Below are positions 21,926 to 34,011 of a stretch of DNA of 64,000 nucleotides, piece after piece (within the stretch, counting starts at the first letter, position 1; every line of letters starts with the position of its first letter). The stretch lies in contig CAKAKS010000067.1 in NCBI GenBank assembly GCA_916700875.1, forward strand, positions 28,404,933 through 28,468,932, read 5' to 3'. Source of the stretch: Sebastes aleutianus (Eukaryota; Chordata; Actinopteri; Perciformes; Sebastidae). A program made the translations under genes and the position numbers. The notes beneath the pieces were generated by a model. That model was not told the DNA's origin. It saw nothing but the letters and a program-made list of their open reading frames with translations, and did not search any database.

Positions 21926-24693
21926 TCTTAACTTTCAAGTCAATTGTTAACGTATAGTTTAAGGCCTTTCCCTTCAGTCATTTCAGTGCAGTCTAATGTC
22001 ATGTCGTGAGTTTTATAGCTAGGTCACTGCACATTTACTGCTACCACCATAACAACATCAACTTTGATAGTCTGTTAGATATACTGTAGGCTAGTCAATT
22101 TCTCCATCCTCTTATATATAAACTCTGCACTGTTGGATCAGACTGTTTGTCTTTATAGTGTTTGGTTACTGGTGATAAACATTCTGATGTTTTGAGTATT
22201 TATGCAGGAGCACCTCAAGATTTGGTTTTAGTTCTACTCTTGTTTTAATGTAGCTAATTCCTCATCAATCGCAATTGCAAATTAACATATATATAAATGA
22301 ACAGATTATCCTCTTTTGCCAGTCCCTTAATTTACATTTAGTTGTCTATAGCGTGCTCACACTTTTATTAAATTTGTCTGAAATAAGACAACTCAGAGCT
22401 TAAACCAGTGCCTCAGCAGTCTGGAGGGATGGGGTCTGGAGCACATGATTCAGACAAACAGCAGATCATGTATAGTATATGACACTTCAACTAATGGCAT
22501 TTCTGAGTCGCCTTACTTATCACAAAAACGTAATGGCATGCTTAGCAAAGACATGTTGTGGCTATTGCTAAACTGAAAGTTCAAAAGTTTGCATGGCAAC
22601 TACAGTATATTTAAAGTGAGGCAAAGATCCTGGTTGTGGTGAATAAACTATGGTTAAAGTTAAGAAAGAATTGTGGTTACAGTTAGGGTTAAAGCAAATG
22701 TTAAGTGCAGGTCTGTAACAGGATGCAAACTCTGGTCTCCCGCATCAAACTCAGGTGCACTACACATCTGTCCTCTCTTGACTAACCCGGTGAAGAACCA
22801 CATCCTGAGTGCATGTACATGAAGTCACTGATGGAGGTCTAACGGAGCCGGTGTTGACCCACGCTGTATACACAGTATATTAAAACCTACACAGCTAATC
22901 AGGTGCAAAAATCAGGTGACAAGAGTGACCACCAACCATTTCCTCTCTCTGCAGCTTCCACTTGTGGGTCCGACTGCTTCGCTAATGGATGATGACAAAT
23001 AACAGCTGCACTTTGCTTCCCCGTCTCAGGCGCTGAGTGGTTTTCCCTCTTCTCCGCTGCCCTAAGAGGAGAGAGGAGCCAAGCGGGAGCTATGGAGAGG
23101 GTAATGGTTGTTTGTCGGACACATCATTTTGTCACTTGAGTTTTGCTCATTTCATTCGATGGTTGAGTGTGCACTCGGCAGTCAGGAAAACTCTCCTTGC
23201 AAAATTCGCTTTGCACCTATATTTACGGTATATGGCACCAGACACTTGAAGTGAAAATGCGACCACGTCGGTCTCACTGTGCTCGGTCGAATAATGTCAT
23301 TTAGTTCAATTTAGTAATAAAAAAAGACATCTGCTCAGCCAAAAGAGCTATTTTTTTTAATCACCGCAGCACATAAATGAGCGACGGCTACATGCGAGGC
23401 AGGTTCAGGTCCAGGTCTGTCATCATCGTCTCAGTCAGTCCGCCATCCCTCTCGCTGTCTGGCAAAGCTCAGACCCCCGCGTGTCCTTCTGCACCGAGGG
23501 AGACAATAATGCTCCTCCTAATCTACCTCTCACTGCATTGCTCACCCAATCAATCCCCCGCGGAGTGGGACGTTGCCAAGTCGCCGGTTGCCAAGTTGTG
23601 GTTGCCGTGGCAACAGCGACTCGGGGCTTCGCCGTGATGTCAGCCAGGTGCGGTGTGGCAGTTTGGGCTCTAACAAGGCCGACCCTTGTTGGTGGATAAT
23701 GAGCAAGACTCCGCTGTCATGGCGATGACTCTTTTCGGAGCACGAGGGGAGGTCAGCGAGGGGCGACTCCCAATTAGCTTGGAGTGTGCGAGGTACAGGG
23801 TGAGTGGGTGGGAGTGGGAGAGGGATGGGAACGTTTTCCACCTGTGGTTTCTTACTGTATGTTTGTGTGTTGACAAATGTGAAACACATTTTTTTCAGTA
23901 CCAATACCAAAGATGTACTTTTCTTTCATCACAAATGAAAAGTAATCACATTACTTTATGTTACTTTTGTTACTCAGCACAGTTCCGTCACAGGTGCCTT
24001 AAACACATCACATATTCTGTATTTAACGTGTGTAAAAAGACATGATAGTTAGTCAGCCTGCCTTTTGGAGGCATTTGCTGACAGGAGCGTATCTGTAGAT
24101 GTCCCCTGGGTCCTACGTTCCCCAGGGTAATATCCTCTTAATATGACACATTAACGAGACCTTTCAAAGGGTCTTATGTTCTCAGCAATGTATCTAGGTC
24201 AAATGTTGGAATCACCCACCTACAGCTTATAGCCAACTTGATCCTTGAAACCTACGCTTTCGAATTTGCGGGCAAGATAGTTTTCTTTTTTTTCAAATAT
24301 TGATATTTCCACAGTAGCTGAACAGATTTATACCATTCAAACTGCATTTGAAATGTCCATTGCCCTTCATTCTTTTGCAGTTTGAACTGCAAAGATAGCC
24401 CTTACCAATCTCTGATGATGGTAGTTTATATCAAGAACACAGGACGCTGGGAACATAGAACCCCTGGGAACATAGGACACTGGGAACTTACGGTTGACCC
24501 CTTTGCTGACCACCAAGAGCTAGCTTAACGTTAGCCCCGGTGACTGCACACGGCACTCCAGAGGTCCCATCCTCACAGTGAAGCTGCAGGTTTAACAAAC
24601 ATTCAAATTTCAGACAAAACCAGCTTCTGAATGTTGGCTTACCACTGGCTAACGTTAGCGAGCCAGCTAAAAACTCACAACATCAACTCTGCA
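21926..24693 (+). other. ctnnd2 intron 1, includes a GC-rich patch
   Basis: Mostly unassigned. 23030-23830 is GC-richer, CpG-containing and repeat-poor, and could be an alternative promoter or enhancer (see the X-box entry). 22640-22800 looks like a decayed dispersed repeat. Confidence 0.4.
23572..23614. promoter_or_regulatory. RFX X-box cluster
   Basis: Three GTTGCC half-sites occur in 43 bp: two as GTTGCCAAG (23572, 23587), and one completing the full palindromic X-box GTTGCCGTGGCAAC (23601-23614). RFX factors bind this two-half-site form. The site is in the repeat-poor GC-rich patch of intron 1. Confidence 0.55.
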
Positions 24694-25185
24694 GCAGTGG
24701 GCTACCTCCGGGTCTGAAAAGTGAAGCCAATGAATTAAACGTGCATTCTTTCTATTAGCAAAATGATGAAATGAGCCTACTTCTAACTTGATTTATTACC
24801 TCAGTAAACATTGTGAACATGAGTTTATGGTCTCAATTGCTAGTTTCAAGTCTTCTTCAATACAGCATGATGTCCATTTAGTAAATGATGGTCCCATTTA
24901 GAGTCAAATAGACCATAAAGCAGGGGATGCTCTAGGGCGTGGCTAGCCTGTGATTGACAGGTCGCTACCACGGCGTTGTCCGGTCTGGGAATTGTCCGTG
25001 TTGAAGTTAATCATAACCTTTTTGGTCGCCTAAAAAAAGCCTTATTAGCTCCATCCTCTCGTGTCACCTCTGGTTGCAAATAACCAATATGGCGACAACC
25101 AATATGCCAAACTCAAGGCTTCAAAATGGCAGTACGCAAACCAATGGGCGACGTCACGGTGACTACGTCCACTTACAGTCCCTGC
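24694..25185 (+). mobile_element. Dispersed repeat, family Y copy 1
   Basis: Shares GCAGTGGGCTACCTC, AGTGAAGCCAATG, TTGCATTCTTTCTA, GCCTACTTCT..TGGATTTATTAC and CAGTAAACATTG with 54654-54835. It continues with motifs such as CTCTGGTTGCAAATAACC to about 25185. Ends not defined. Confidence 0.6.
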
Positions 25186-26586
25186 GCTGCACCAAGCACG
25201 TACCGGACCAGTATGTCCACTGAATACACAGAGACCAAACCAAAAATGGTATAAGAATTTTAAATTAAGGAATATGTACTCTATATTTTTTTGCCATTTA
25301 ATAGCCATTACCAACTTTGTTCAGATTTTGTCAGACTTTAATAAAGCATCAGCCGTCAAGACAATTGGTCTCAAAGCTCTAAAATGATATCAGAATGAAC
25401 ATGCCAAATATAAGAACTAACTTTCTATTTGTTTTAGGGTTATATAAACCTTTGTATGTTCATGCTGCCCTTTATTTACCCCTCATGATTTCGGTGGGTT
25501 AAACAGAACAAACACTAGGTACCAGAGCTTTCAGACCTATTTACCTGCTCAATCTATTTCACTGAAAAAAAGCCAGTTGTTCTTTTATTTTGTAAGCTCA
25601 AATGTAACTGTGACTTTGCATGCCCTTGTCTTTTTGCATGCATGCGTGTGTTTGACTGGGTGGGCGTTGGAGGACTGGCTGCAGCCTGACAGCCGCTCTT
25701 TGTTCTCACATGCCTTTAGCGTTTATGAACTCTTATGTGTAAGTGGGCCTTACATAATTACAAATGAGCTTCTTATCCATAATTCTGCGGAGAGAAAGCC
25801 ATTATGTCCTGCAGAGCTTATTGGAGCTGTGAAGTTTTACAAAAAAAAGAAATGACAGATTGTGGTGGTCGAACACCCATTCATCACTTATCACCTTGAT
25901 GAGAACAATTCGCACTCTGCTTTATTTTACTGCCTTGTGTTCATTGGCTGTGGCAGAGGATGAATTCATGCAGATTTGTTTCACAGATGGTGGCAGAGAG
26001 AGAATTTTCATCTGGGTGTGAAACGAATGGGTTTGCAGAGGACATTTGTTTTGTGCCCTCTTGTGATATTTTTTGAAGCTTTGGTCCTTTTTGTGTCCAG
26101 TTTAATGAAACAATCATATTGGCAATTAACAGTTTGTTTCAACATTTTCAAATGATGGAAATTGGTGAAAGGGTTATTTTCTTCTTTGTCCCCAACCACC
26201 CCACCCTCCTTGGCGCCATTGTTTAGTTTTTTTTACCCTGTTCGTTGTTGCATTTTTGCTGACTTGGTGGTTTGTGTGGGGGTCTGTTGCAGACTGCCTG
26301 CGCTTCAGGCTGTGTCCTTGACTGTTTTCTGACCAAAAACACTTCCATTTTTGGAAAAAATTACCTGATGTGGACGTTTCATATGAGGAAATAACCGCTC
26401 AACCAATTAAATATGAAGACGGCGAAGTAAAAAAAAAAGCACAATCAGAATTGGGAGGTGATCTTTTCTCTTTCTCTGACAATTTTTTTAATTCATAAGC
26501 ATTTTTTTAACTTTAAAGGGCATTTTGGTGCCCCAAGCCCTCATTATTTTTCTAACCCTGTGCAAGCATTTGCTTGCTTGCAGGTT
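25186..26586 (+). other. ctnnd2 intron 1, repeat-poor
   Basis: No transposon ends seen. 25730-25990 has TAATTAC and TCCATAATT-type A+T-rich words in otherwise complex sequence, a profile seen in conserved non-coding DNA, but conservation cannot be judged here. Confidence 0.35.
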
Positions 26587-26612
26587 TTGTGTGTGTGTGT
26601 GTGTGTGTGTGT
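26587..26612. repeat. (GT)n microsatellite
   Basis: About 12 GT units, then ACGCGTGC. Confidence 0.95.
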
Positions 26613-26999
26613 ACGCGTGCAGCAGAGGAAGTGGCGTAAGGCCAGTGTAGCCCAGCTTTGTCTGGCTTTAATGCCACTTCATTCACTGTACTCACATCCA
26701 GCCAGCGCCCTGACAGCTACTAATCTCCTCTTTATCTTAAAGGTTTGCTCAGCACTTTGGCGTCCCATTCAGACGGGTGCAAGCCAAAGATTTTAGGCAG
26801 CAAAGCGGCACTCCTAGTTGACTGCTCTGCTAAGTCCATTAGTTGTCATTGTGCTTTGGAGTAGCGAGGTCGGTTTCGATTGTCACTTTTGTCAATGAAA
26901 GGTCACTGTGCTTCATTAGGATACATATCTGGCAGACCGTATGTCTTTGCATGTGTTGTATGCATGGTACAAGCGACAAAACAAAGAACGCCAATATTA

Positions 27000-27095
27000 G
27001 ATGATTCTGCCAAACCACGGATTACTATTGGATGGATTGCCATGACATTTGCTAAAGATATTCCCGGTGCCCAGAGGATGAATCCAGTGTTGCCG
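27000..27095 (-). repeat. Dispersed repeat fragment, family R
   Basis: Minus strand reads GTCATGGCAATCCATCCAATAGTAATCC, the core shared with 31404-31500, 45600-45815 and 50735-51075. Confidence 0.5.
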
Positions 27096-27870
27096 AATTA
27101 CTGTTAAGTCCCCTTTAGCAACTATTTTTCAAAAAGCACCTAGCGACAAATCTGGTGGCGGATCGTAACTCCTCTCACTTGAAGGGGAGTCACCATTATT
27201 TCTCAGTGAATGTGCTCTTACAGTATGTGGCTCTCTGCGGTGACTGTGTTGAGTCAGTGAGGGAGAGAAGCAGCAAGTTCAGTCAACCAATCATCAGCCA
27301 GACAGAAATGTGAATGGCTTGAATGTACGTACCAAATGACCAAACCAATTCAGGGATCTCCTTTGTTTTTATTCTACATGATTTAATTGACTATTTAAGT
27401 TTTATTTTATCCCAAAATACACATCCTGAATATATCTGCAGTACACCTTTGAGCCTCATGAGGGAGCCTGAATGTTCGTATTGTTCTGATAATTGTAGCC
27501 TACTTATAACATTGAATCTAACATGTTGAGAGGAAAAACTCGAGAACCTGATAGCACATAAATAAAACAAAGTTGTCATTTATAAAACGTATATCGCTTC
27601 AAAATGGCAGATAATATAAAGTGAGGCGGAAAATGGTAATACAAATGGTCAGAAACGTTCATTTACGCATAAATTTGCTCTTCGCCTATTGTGAACTGGG
27701 TCGCCATGGTTTGTCATTTTTAAAAAAGTGGATCTACAGAAAAATAAGTGTGGGAGACACTGGAATAGATGATGAAGGATTCCATTCATAAACAAAAAGA
27801 GTTACGACTTAAAAAAACGGAAATCTCACAGAATCTCTCGCAGTCAAACGTGACTTTAGTGTAAACAAAC

Positions 27871-27963
27871 ATGGCGGACGACGGGCAGGAAGAATTAGCG
27901 ATGTTAGTTTTTGCACGACTCTGCACTGAAAATTCACAAAGAAAAAAGAAAAATAATGGATGA
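27871..27963 (+). pseudogene. Start of a possible Harbinger-type transposon ORF, broken
   Basis: ATGGCGGACGACGGGCAGG opens a 30-codon frame: an acidic start, a hydrophobic ELAMLVFARL stretch, then RKKKNNG and stop. One frame over, WMKSW follows at once, so a single-base shift seems to break a basic-plus-Trp segment. This layout recalls the N terminus of PIF/Harbinger transposases. The surrounding 27840-28420 would then be a non-autonomous derivative. No catalytic region is present. Confidence 0.3.
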
Positions 27964-28420
27964 AGTCATGGAGACATGTTAAATAAACACTTGTTGTTGC
28001 AACATATCAACTAGTTGGTCCTCCATTTCTGATCTTACTACTACTTTATGCTTTGCGTTTTGCATTAGCTCATGCATTAGATAGCGCGGTGGTTGTCCTT
28101 CCTTCTTCAGTCAGCTTGGTTTTCAATTGGCTATCGTTCTTTCTCACGTGACAGCGTCATCAGCTGTCCTTGGGGTTCACTACACACAACAGGATATCCA
28201 ATAGTAAATATTGAACATGTTTAATATTTGAAATCGGTGTGGCCAGGATGGACTTCGGAGCCGATCGGGGATGTAAAAAACACTCTTAACATACCTCACA
28301 CCACAGGAACATCTGGAAAGATAATCTTTAGAACCATCAAAAAATCAAGGCGTTGCTGAACATTGTCGGGAGCAGGGAATCAGGCCCAAAATCGTCTTGA
28401 TTCCCGTGTAGTGTGCTCGG

Positions 28421-29729
28421 CATTAGTCACAGAGCTGCAATGCAACACTCTTGTTCAGGTGGTCATTTTCTGCCAGTGAAGGGCCACTGCGCTTTACTGT
28501 CACACAATGTCTAGAAAATTAAATGTGTTCGCTCTTTGCAATGCTGTGTCCATTAACCTTAACAGCGGAGTCATCCTTCATTCACATTCTGTCACCACAA
28601 TGGCCGGGATGAGGTCACGAATGGGCAAACATTGGGACCTTTTGTGCTTGAAGAAGATATGAGTCATCACATTTGTTGATCTATCAAACAGCGCTGGCTG
28701 TAGTGGCCACTTACCAACATATGATTTCAACACAAACAATAAGTCCAGAACGAAAATCCATTTCCAAAGATAAGTCCATTTATTTCTGTTTGGGTATAGC
28801 GTTGTGTGTCTGCGTGTGTGTGTGGTTGAACTGGTTTTGCTTCCCCTGTCTAAAGCAAACCTCGTCCTTGTTAGCAGACGTGATAATAGTGAATAGGAAA
28901 CCTCGGGGGTGTCAACAGAAATAACCAGGGGAGTAAACAAGGTATGTAGATGATTATACAACACATAATGTAGGTAAGCCATCTCTTGTTAATAAAACAA
29001 AGACGTGGTAAAAATAAATGTGAATAACTCCTACACCAGCATTAAATTACCCGTTCATGCTTTCCCTGCTCAAAAATAAAGAACCTTTTATATCCAGGAT
29101 AAAGAAAACAGTACTTGTGGGTTTTTTCTTCTTCTAGAGATTAGTCACATGCGAAAACATTAACAGAACTAATTAGGCGGAAAGGTCTTGCTATGAGATA
29201 TTTAGACATGAAATAAGCAGTGCAAATAACGAGGATGTCGTTTCCAGTCACTGCCTGTGAAATTACCCCCTGGCTCACATCGAGGCCACGCCCATGCTGT
29301 TTGTGCTCCGCTCTGGATTTGGGATTATATGAAAGGAGTGATGTCATTGATCTGCCTGGCCGGGGCTACATACACACACATACACACACACACTGATGCA
29401 ATCAATAGAAACCCACCTGAAACTTTTAGTGAATGAGTTTATATGAATGCTTTCCTAAAATTCATCTTTTTATATCCAGTGCTTGAAGTGGGAAAAACGA
29501 AGTGCCAGTATTCCTCTTATTCACATGTTGGCGTGTGTATCAACCGGTATCAGCAATCTCTTGCGACTTGTTCCTATTTATTCATTATTTCTTTAAGCAT
29601 GTTATACTGAGTCAGTCATAATCAGCTGTGGTTTTATACTCGGGCTATGCATCATCTATAGTAGGTCTATAATACTCAAGCAATATTCCAACTGGAACAT
29701 TATAGGGTTATGGTGGTGTGTTTGTATTA
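28421..29729 (+). other. ctnnd2 intron 1, nothing recognised
   Basis: Ordinary intronic sequence with short TG/CA patches (28800-28823, 29372-29393). No exon with splice sites found. Confidence 0.45.
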
Positions 29730-30382
29730 CGGCTGTCGAAGTTAACACGATAATGCATTAACGCAAATTCGTTTTAACATCACTGATTTCTTAAACGCAT
29801 TAACACAATCAATGTTTTGTAGCAGGCTTAGTTTTAAAGCTAGAGTGAAGATACTGGTATCATTTGAAACTAAAGAAACCTAAAGAATCCATTGGTACCA
29901 ACCGTGTCATACTAGCTTGTCAAGAAGGAGGCTAAATAACGCTTCAAACTTGCTCTACATTTTGGCGAGGAAAAACTGTCATGGCTATTTTCAAAGGGGT
30001 TCCTTGACCTCTGACCTCAAGATATGTGAATGAAAATGGGTTCTATGGGTACCCACGAGTCTCCCCTTTACAGACATGCCCACTTTATGATAATCACATG
30101 CAGTTTGGGGCAAGTCATAGTCAAGCCAGCACACTGACACACTGACAGCTGTGTTATGATTTGAGCATATATTTATTTCTGGACAATATTTGTCATTGTT
30201 TTGTGTTGTTACTTGATTTCCAATAATAAATATATACATACATTTGTATATAGCAGCATATTTGCCCCGTCCCATGTCGATAAGAGTATTAAATACTTGA
30301 CAAATCTCCCTTTAAGGTACATTTTGAACAGATACAAAATGTGTGATTAATTTTTGATTAATCACGATTAACTATTTTAATA
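29730..30382 (+). mobile_element. hAT-like MITE copy 3, nearly full length
   Basis: Begins CGGCTGTCGAAGTTAACACGATAA, runs through the same ordered blocks as 56048-56720 and ends in TGATTAATCACGATTAACTATTTTAAT. The outermost bases at the right end are decayed. Confidence 0.85.
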
Positions 30383-31130
30383 ATTACACATAGTGTTAAT
30401 AGTTAAAGTGCTTTCCTGTGTTATTTATAGCTTATAGTAGGGTATCATTCAGGTTTTAGGAGCAGTGTCCCAGACAGGATGATGATGATTACGCAGAAAG
30501 ACGAGATAATATATTATAAAGCTGCACATTATGAAAGTCATTAGAGTACGGATTGAACTTGTTGAAGTTTTCATCAGTTCTTCTGGGACATAGAAGAGAT
30601 TGAGGTATTTTAATCAGCATTGATGTCAAAAAAAAAACAGGACATTTACACTTGGGAAATAGAACGAGATGGAAATCAAATCAAAGATGTTTGTACTTTT
30701 TTTATAGCTGGTGTGAATCAGCCATCGGACACACTCTGTCAGCTACTGTATTGGGGACTTTTTCGGGTGTTTTATCACCAGACCCAGTCAGGCAAAAAAA
30801 AGACTCCAGCGTTTGGCAGCTGCTGATTGAAAATGTCACACGGCGCCTCCTTGAAGACAAACCCTGAATGAGCTTCTGAACATGGCTCAAAGGAATTATT
30901 TTCTCTCAGACCTTTTAAACTTTGAATAATAAGGATTTGTCAGGTTGAGCTCGGCGTCTCACCGGTGACTAAGCGTCGTCTGACTTAGAGATGAAGAGAC
31001 TTTGCCGTTTATTGGCAAAGGGTCAAATCCCTCGGAGATTTTCACTCAGCCGGCTAACATACTGCACCCCATGTGTTCACGTTAGAGCCGGGAAATTCCT
31101 TATTTGCTCTCCTCTCAGCTGCTGTAGTAA
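30383..31130 (+). other. ctnnd2 intron 1, nothing recognised
   Basis: Mixed-composition, repeat-poor intron. No exon found. Confidence 0.4.
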
Positions 31131-31262
31131 AATAACAGTGTGTCCTTACTTATCTTAGCCTTCAGGCTAAGTTAATGAATCTCATTGATTTGTTGCAGTG
31201 CAATAACACGGTGTCCTTAGTTAACTCGCTTTCAGCTTAATTAATGGAAGACATTGATCAGA
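31131..31262. repeat. Diverged tandem duplication, period about 71 bp
   Basis: 31131-31193 and 31202-31262 align in order: AATAACA, GGTGTCCTTA or TGTGTCCTTA, TTTCAG or TTCAGGCT, TTAATG, then CATTGAT. The similarity is well below that of recent duplicates. Confidence 0.6.
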
Positions 31263-31403
31263 CAATGATAAGCTGGATATGTGTGTATCTGCAGAGCTAG
31301 ACCTTTATGTTAAACGCCTGGATATGTGTGACTCCCACTTTCCTCTTTGTGCCCCACACATTAATATTCATCACATTTTGATTGCCAAACAACTCGTGAT
31401 TTA

Positions 31404-31500
31404 TGTACACAATTTCAGGGCAATCCATCCAACAGTTGTTCAGATATTTTGGTCTGGACCAAAGTGGTGGACCAAATGATTTACTGATGTTGCGATCCAT
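31404..31500 (+). repeat. Dispersed repeat fragment, family R
   Basis: GGGCAATCCATCCAACAGTT, then AGATATTTTGGTCTGGACC and AAAGTGGTGGACC; the same block is seen, altered, at 50999-51050. Confidence 0.6.
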
Positions 31501-31676
31501 AGCACCCATTTCGAATGTAATTGGCCGTTATCAGCCGTTATCATCCTAATGCTTCAGACGGGCCAAACTGCACCTTCTACGTTGTGAAAGTGAAAGTGAA
31601 ACTTGACGTTGTGAATTGAAACAAAACAACTTTAGGTTTAGGCAACATTACTACTTGAGTTGAAATAAATACGTGT

Positions 31677-31726
31677 GTTACATAACTTACGTATGTGATG
31701 TTAGTTAAGTACATAAGTTATGTAAC
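31677..31726. other. Hairpin 1: 17-bp stem
   Basis: GTTACATAACTTACGTA (31677-31693) pairs with TACATAAGTTATGTAAC (31710-31726), with one mismatch and a 16-nt loop. Confidence 0.85.
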
Positions 31727-31771
31727 AAAAGTATATTACTACAGCCACTAGATGTAGTAATCTACTTTTGT
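31726..31771. other. Hairpin 2: adjoining stem
   Basis: ACAAAAGTATATTACTACA pairs with TGTAGTAATCTACTTTTGT around a 9-nt loop (GCCACTAGA). It directly follows hairpin 1, so the two stem-loops are back to back. Confidence 0.75.
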
Positions 31772-31884
31772 ATATTTAGTTTGTATGCTTAGAGATTGAA
31801 ATGCAGATCTGTCTTTTGTGAAAGTTTACGGAAGTGAAACATCAAGCAGTATATCCAGTATGTCCACATGCTAATGAGTTCACT

Positions 31885-32420
31885 GAATCTGAGTGAGTGG
31901 TAAGGCTTAGCCATGGATGTATTAAGAGAACTAGATACAGCGTTGGAGGCGCGCTCCCGTTCATTTATATGAGAGTTGCTCAGTGGCGCATGAAGCAAAA
32001 ATGCCTCGACTGCAGAGTGATTAAATTACCGATTTTCCACATCCATTTGGCCCATAGAGCAGGCGCAGCAGCGTTTCCTTTAACTCCGCCTCCCAGCCCT
32101 CGCTCCAGGCTCGCTCTGGGTCTCATTCACATGAACGGAGGAAGGGAAATAACTCTGGAGTCGGCTATGAGTGCATTTGACAACTTTTAGGACCTAATGA
32201 TTTAAATAAGGGCTACTAGAGTGTTCATATTGGGAAGTTGATTAACCTAAAAAAAAAAAAAAAACATGCGCTGAGTTACAGACGTCTCCTTCCCAATGTA
32301 AGTCTATGGGAAAAAGTATTTTTGGGCCCAATGGCACAGGATTTTGTTCGAGGATTTGTCGAAAGTTTTGTTTGGGGGCGAGGAGGCCTCGGCTTTTCTT
32401 AGATACACTGTTTGGCCACA
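31885..32420 (+). mobile_element. Probable dispersed DNA-transposon fragment
   Basis: A block containing CCATGGATGTATTAAGAG, TGAACGGAGGAAGGGAAATA, an A17 run near 32250 and CCAATGTAAGTCTATGGG has the character of a fish interspersed repeat. Only one copy is present here, so this rests on recognition rather than a comparison within the window. Confidence 0.4.
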
Positions 32421-34003
32421 ACGAACATTTGCTTCAAAGCCCAGCGCATTCCTTGGGGCTTGGTACAGTATAAACTGCTGCTAATGACCTTGTGTTCTGA
32501 CCTTGTGTTTACCCGAGCAGGAATTTATTTGGCACAGTTGTATACAGTTTCTCTTTCATTTCTTCCTACATGTTTTTCTTAAAAGTTCTCTCTACGATAT
32601 CCAGAGCATCAATATAGCAGCAAACAGCTATTTGCTATGTAAAGATATAGAGGAGTAATGTCTACCTGAGCAGAGAATGAAGTCACCCCCACTCTGTGTG
32701 TGTTGTAATCAGAGCTTCTCCGTGCTTTTCTTACGTAGCCGGACCGGCCACACATGCCTGTTAGTGCATGTGAGCGTGCCCCACTAGCTAGCTCACGGCG
32801 GCCGCTACACTGCTCTCATATGGCGATTACAACTGATAACACCGTCCTGTTAGCTTTAGCATGAAGGGTGCGTTTGTTTTTACTCCTGTCCTGTCGGTTG
32901 ATTGCCTCTACTTGTTCAAAGAGTAAAATGTTCCAGCCCTGGTTTTATTTTTGGGGGGTTTTCATATCAGTGCTGCAGTACATAGAATTAACCTTTGTCA
33001 TTGTTTATTATAATCAATTTAAAGAAGACTATATAAGGTCACTCTTATTAGTGCCTTTCCTACTTGAAGTGGCTGAACATGCATGACTTTCTGTTTGATT
33101 TCAACACCTCCGCAGATGGGGATCTAGTCTCCTGCCACTTGAAACATGTGGCTTACAGGCCTGGCCTCTTATGTTAGAGCATGGAGAGGGCTGGAGAGGA
33201 GAGAATATTAGACAGCAGTAAGAGTGAGGAAGTGGATACAAGTGCAAAAAGAGGCAAGAAGAGGCTTTATGTACGCAGTGAACATTCTTCACCAGCGACT
33301 GTGGGAGCCAGTGACACATGAAATATGAGAGACAGCAGCACTCTCCACTATTTATAGCACTGCAAGAGAGAAGGAGAAAGATAGAGAAAGCGGCCACACC
33401 ACATACACTTCAGGGCACAGTTGGCATCATTTTTTCATTCGCTAAAGAGGAATTGCGCCCAATTTTTAGAATGCACATATGTCACGGCGATGGCATTGGA
33501 CAGGCCAGTCCGTGTTCGTGAGCATATACAAGTTCCTTCCGTAGCAGAAGAAGCTGAATAAGTCTCTGGCCATCAGTTTTCTTTTTTAACTCACAGAGCT
33601 AAACAGATGCTCGGGGGAAGCGCTGGTCGTGGCTTTGTGTTGTTGCTTTGTGACGATTCAAACCCATCTGTAGCTCGGCACTGTTTTCGTGCAAACTGCT
33701 AAAAATGTATCAGTGCTGCTGGGAACGCAACAGCACGTCCTGTTCTGCTGAAGATAATGATGAATAGAAGCCAAAAGGATCTGACTCAAAGTGGGCGCGC
33801 AGCTTAAAGAATCATTCCTGTTATGTGATGTTATGTTTAGATGAAGCTTTGACCTGTGAGTTGGAAACAAAAGAGGCTGGAAATTATCATTTGGTTCTCA
33901 ATAGAAATGGGCAACCATTGCTAAATTAATAAGTGTTAAAGGGCGACTGTGACTATGTATAGATGGATGAATATTTGAGGAACACTCATCATTAGACATC
34001 ATC
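32421..34003 (+). other. ctnnd2 intron 1, repeat-poor
   Basis: No exon or bounded transposon. 32740-32820 is CpG-rich (CGGCGGCCGC) for a short stretch. Confidence 0.4.
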
Positions 34004-34011
34004 CACTATGG

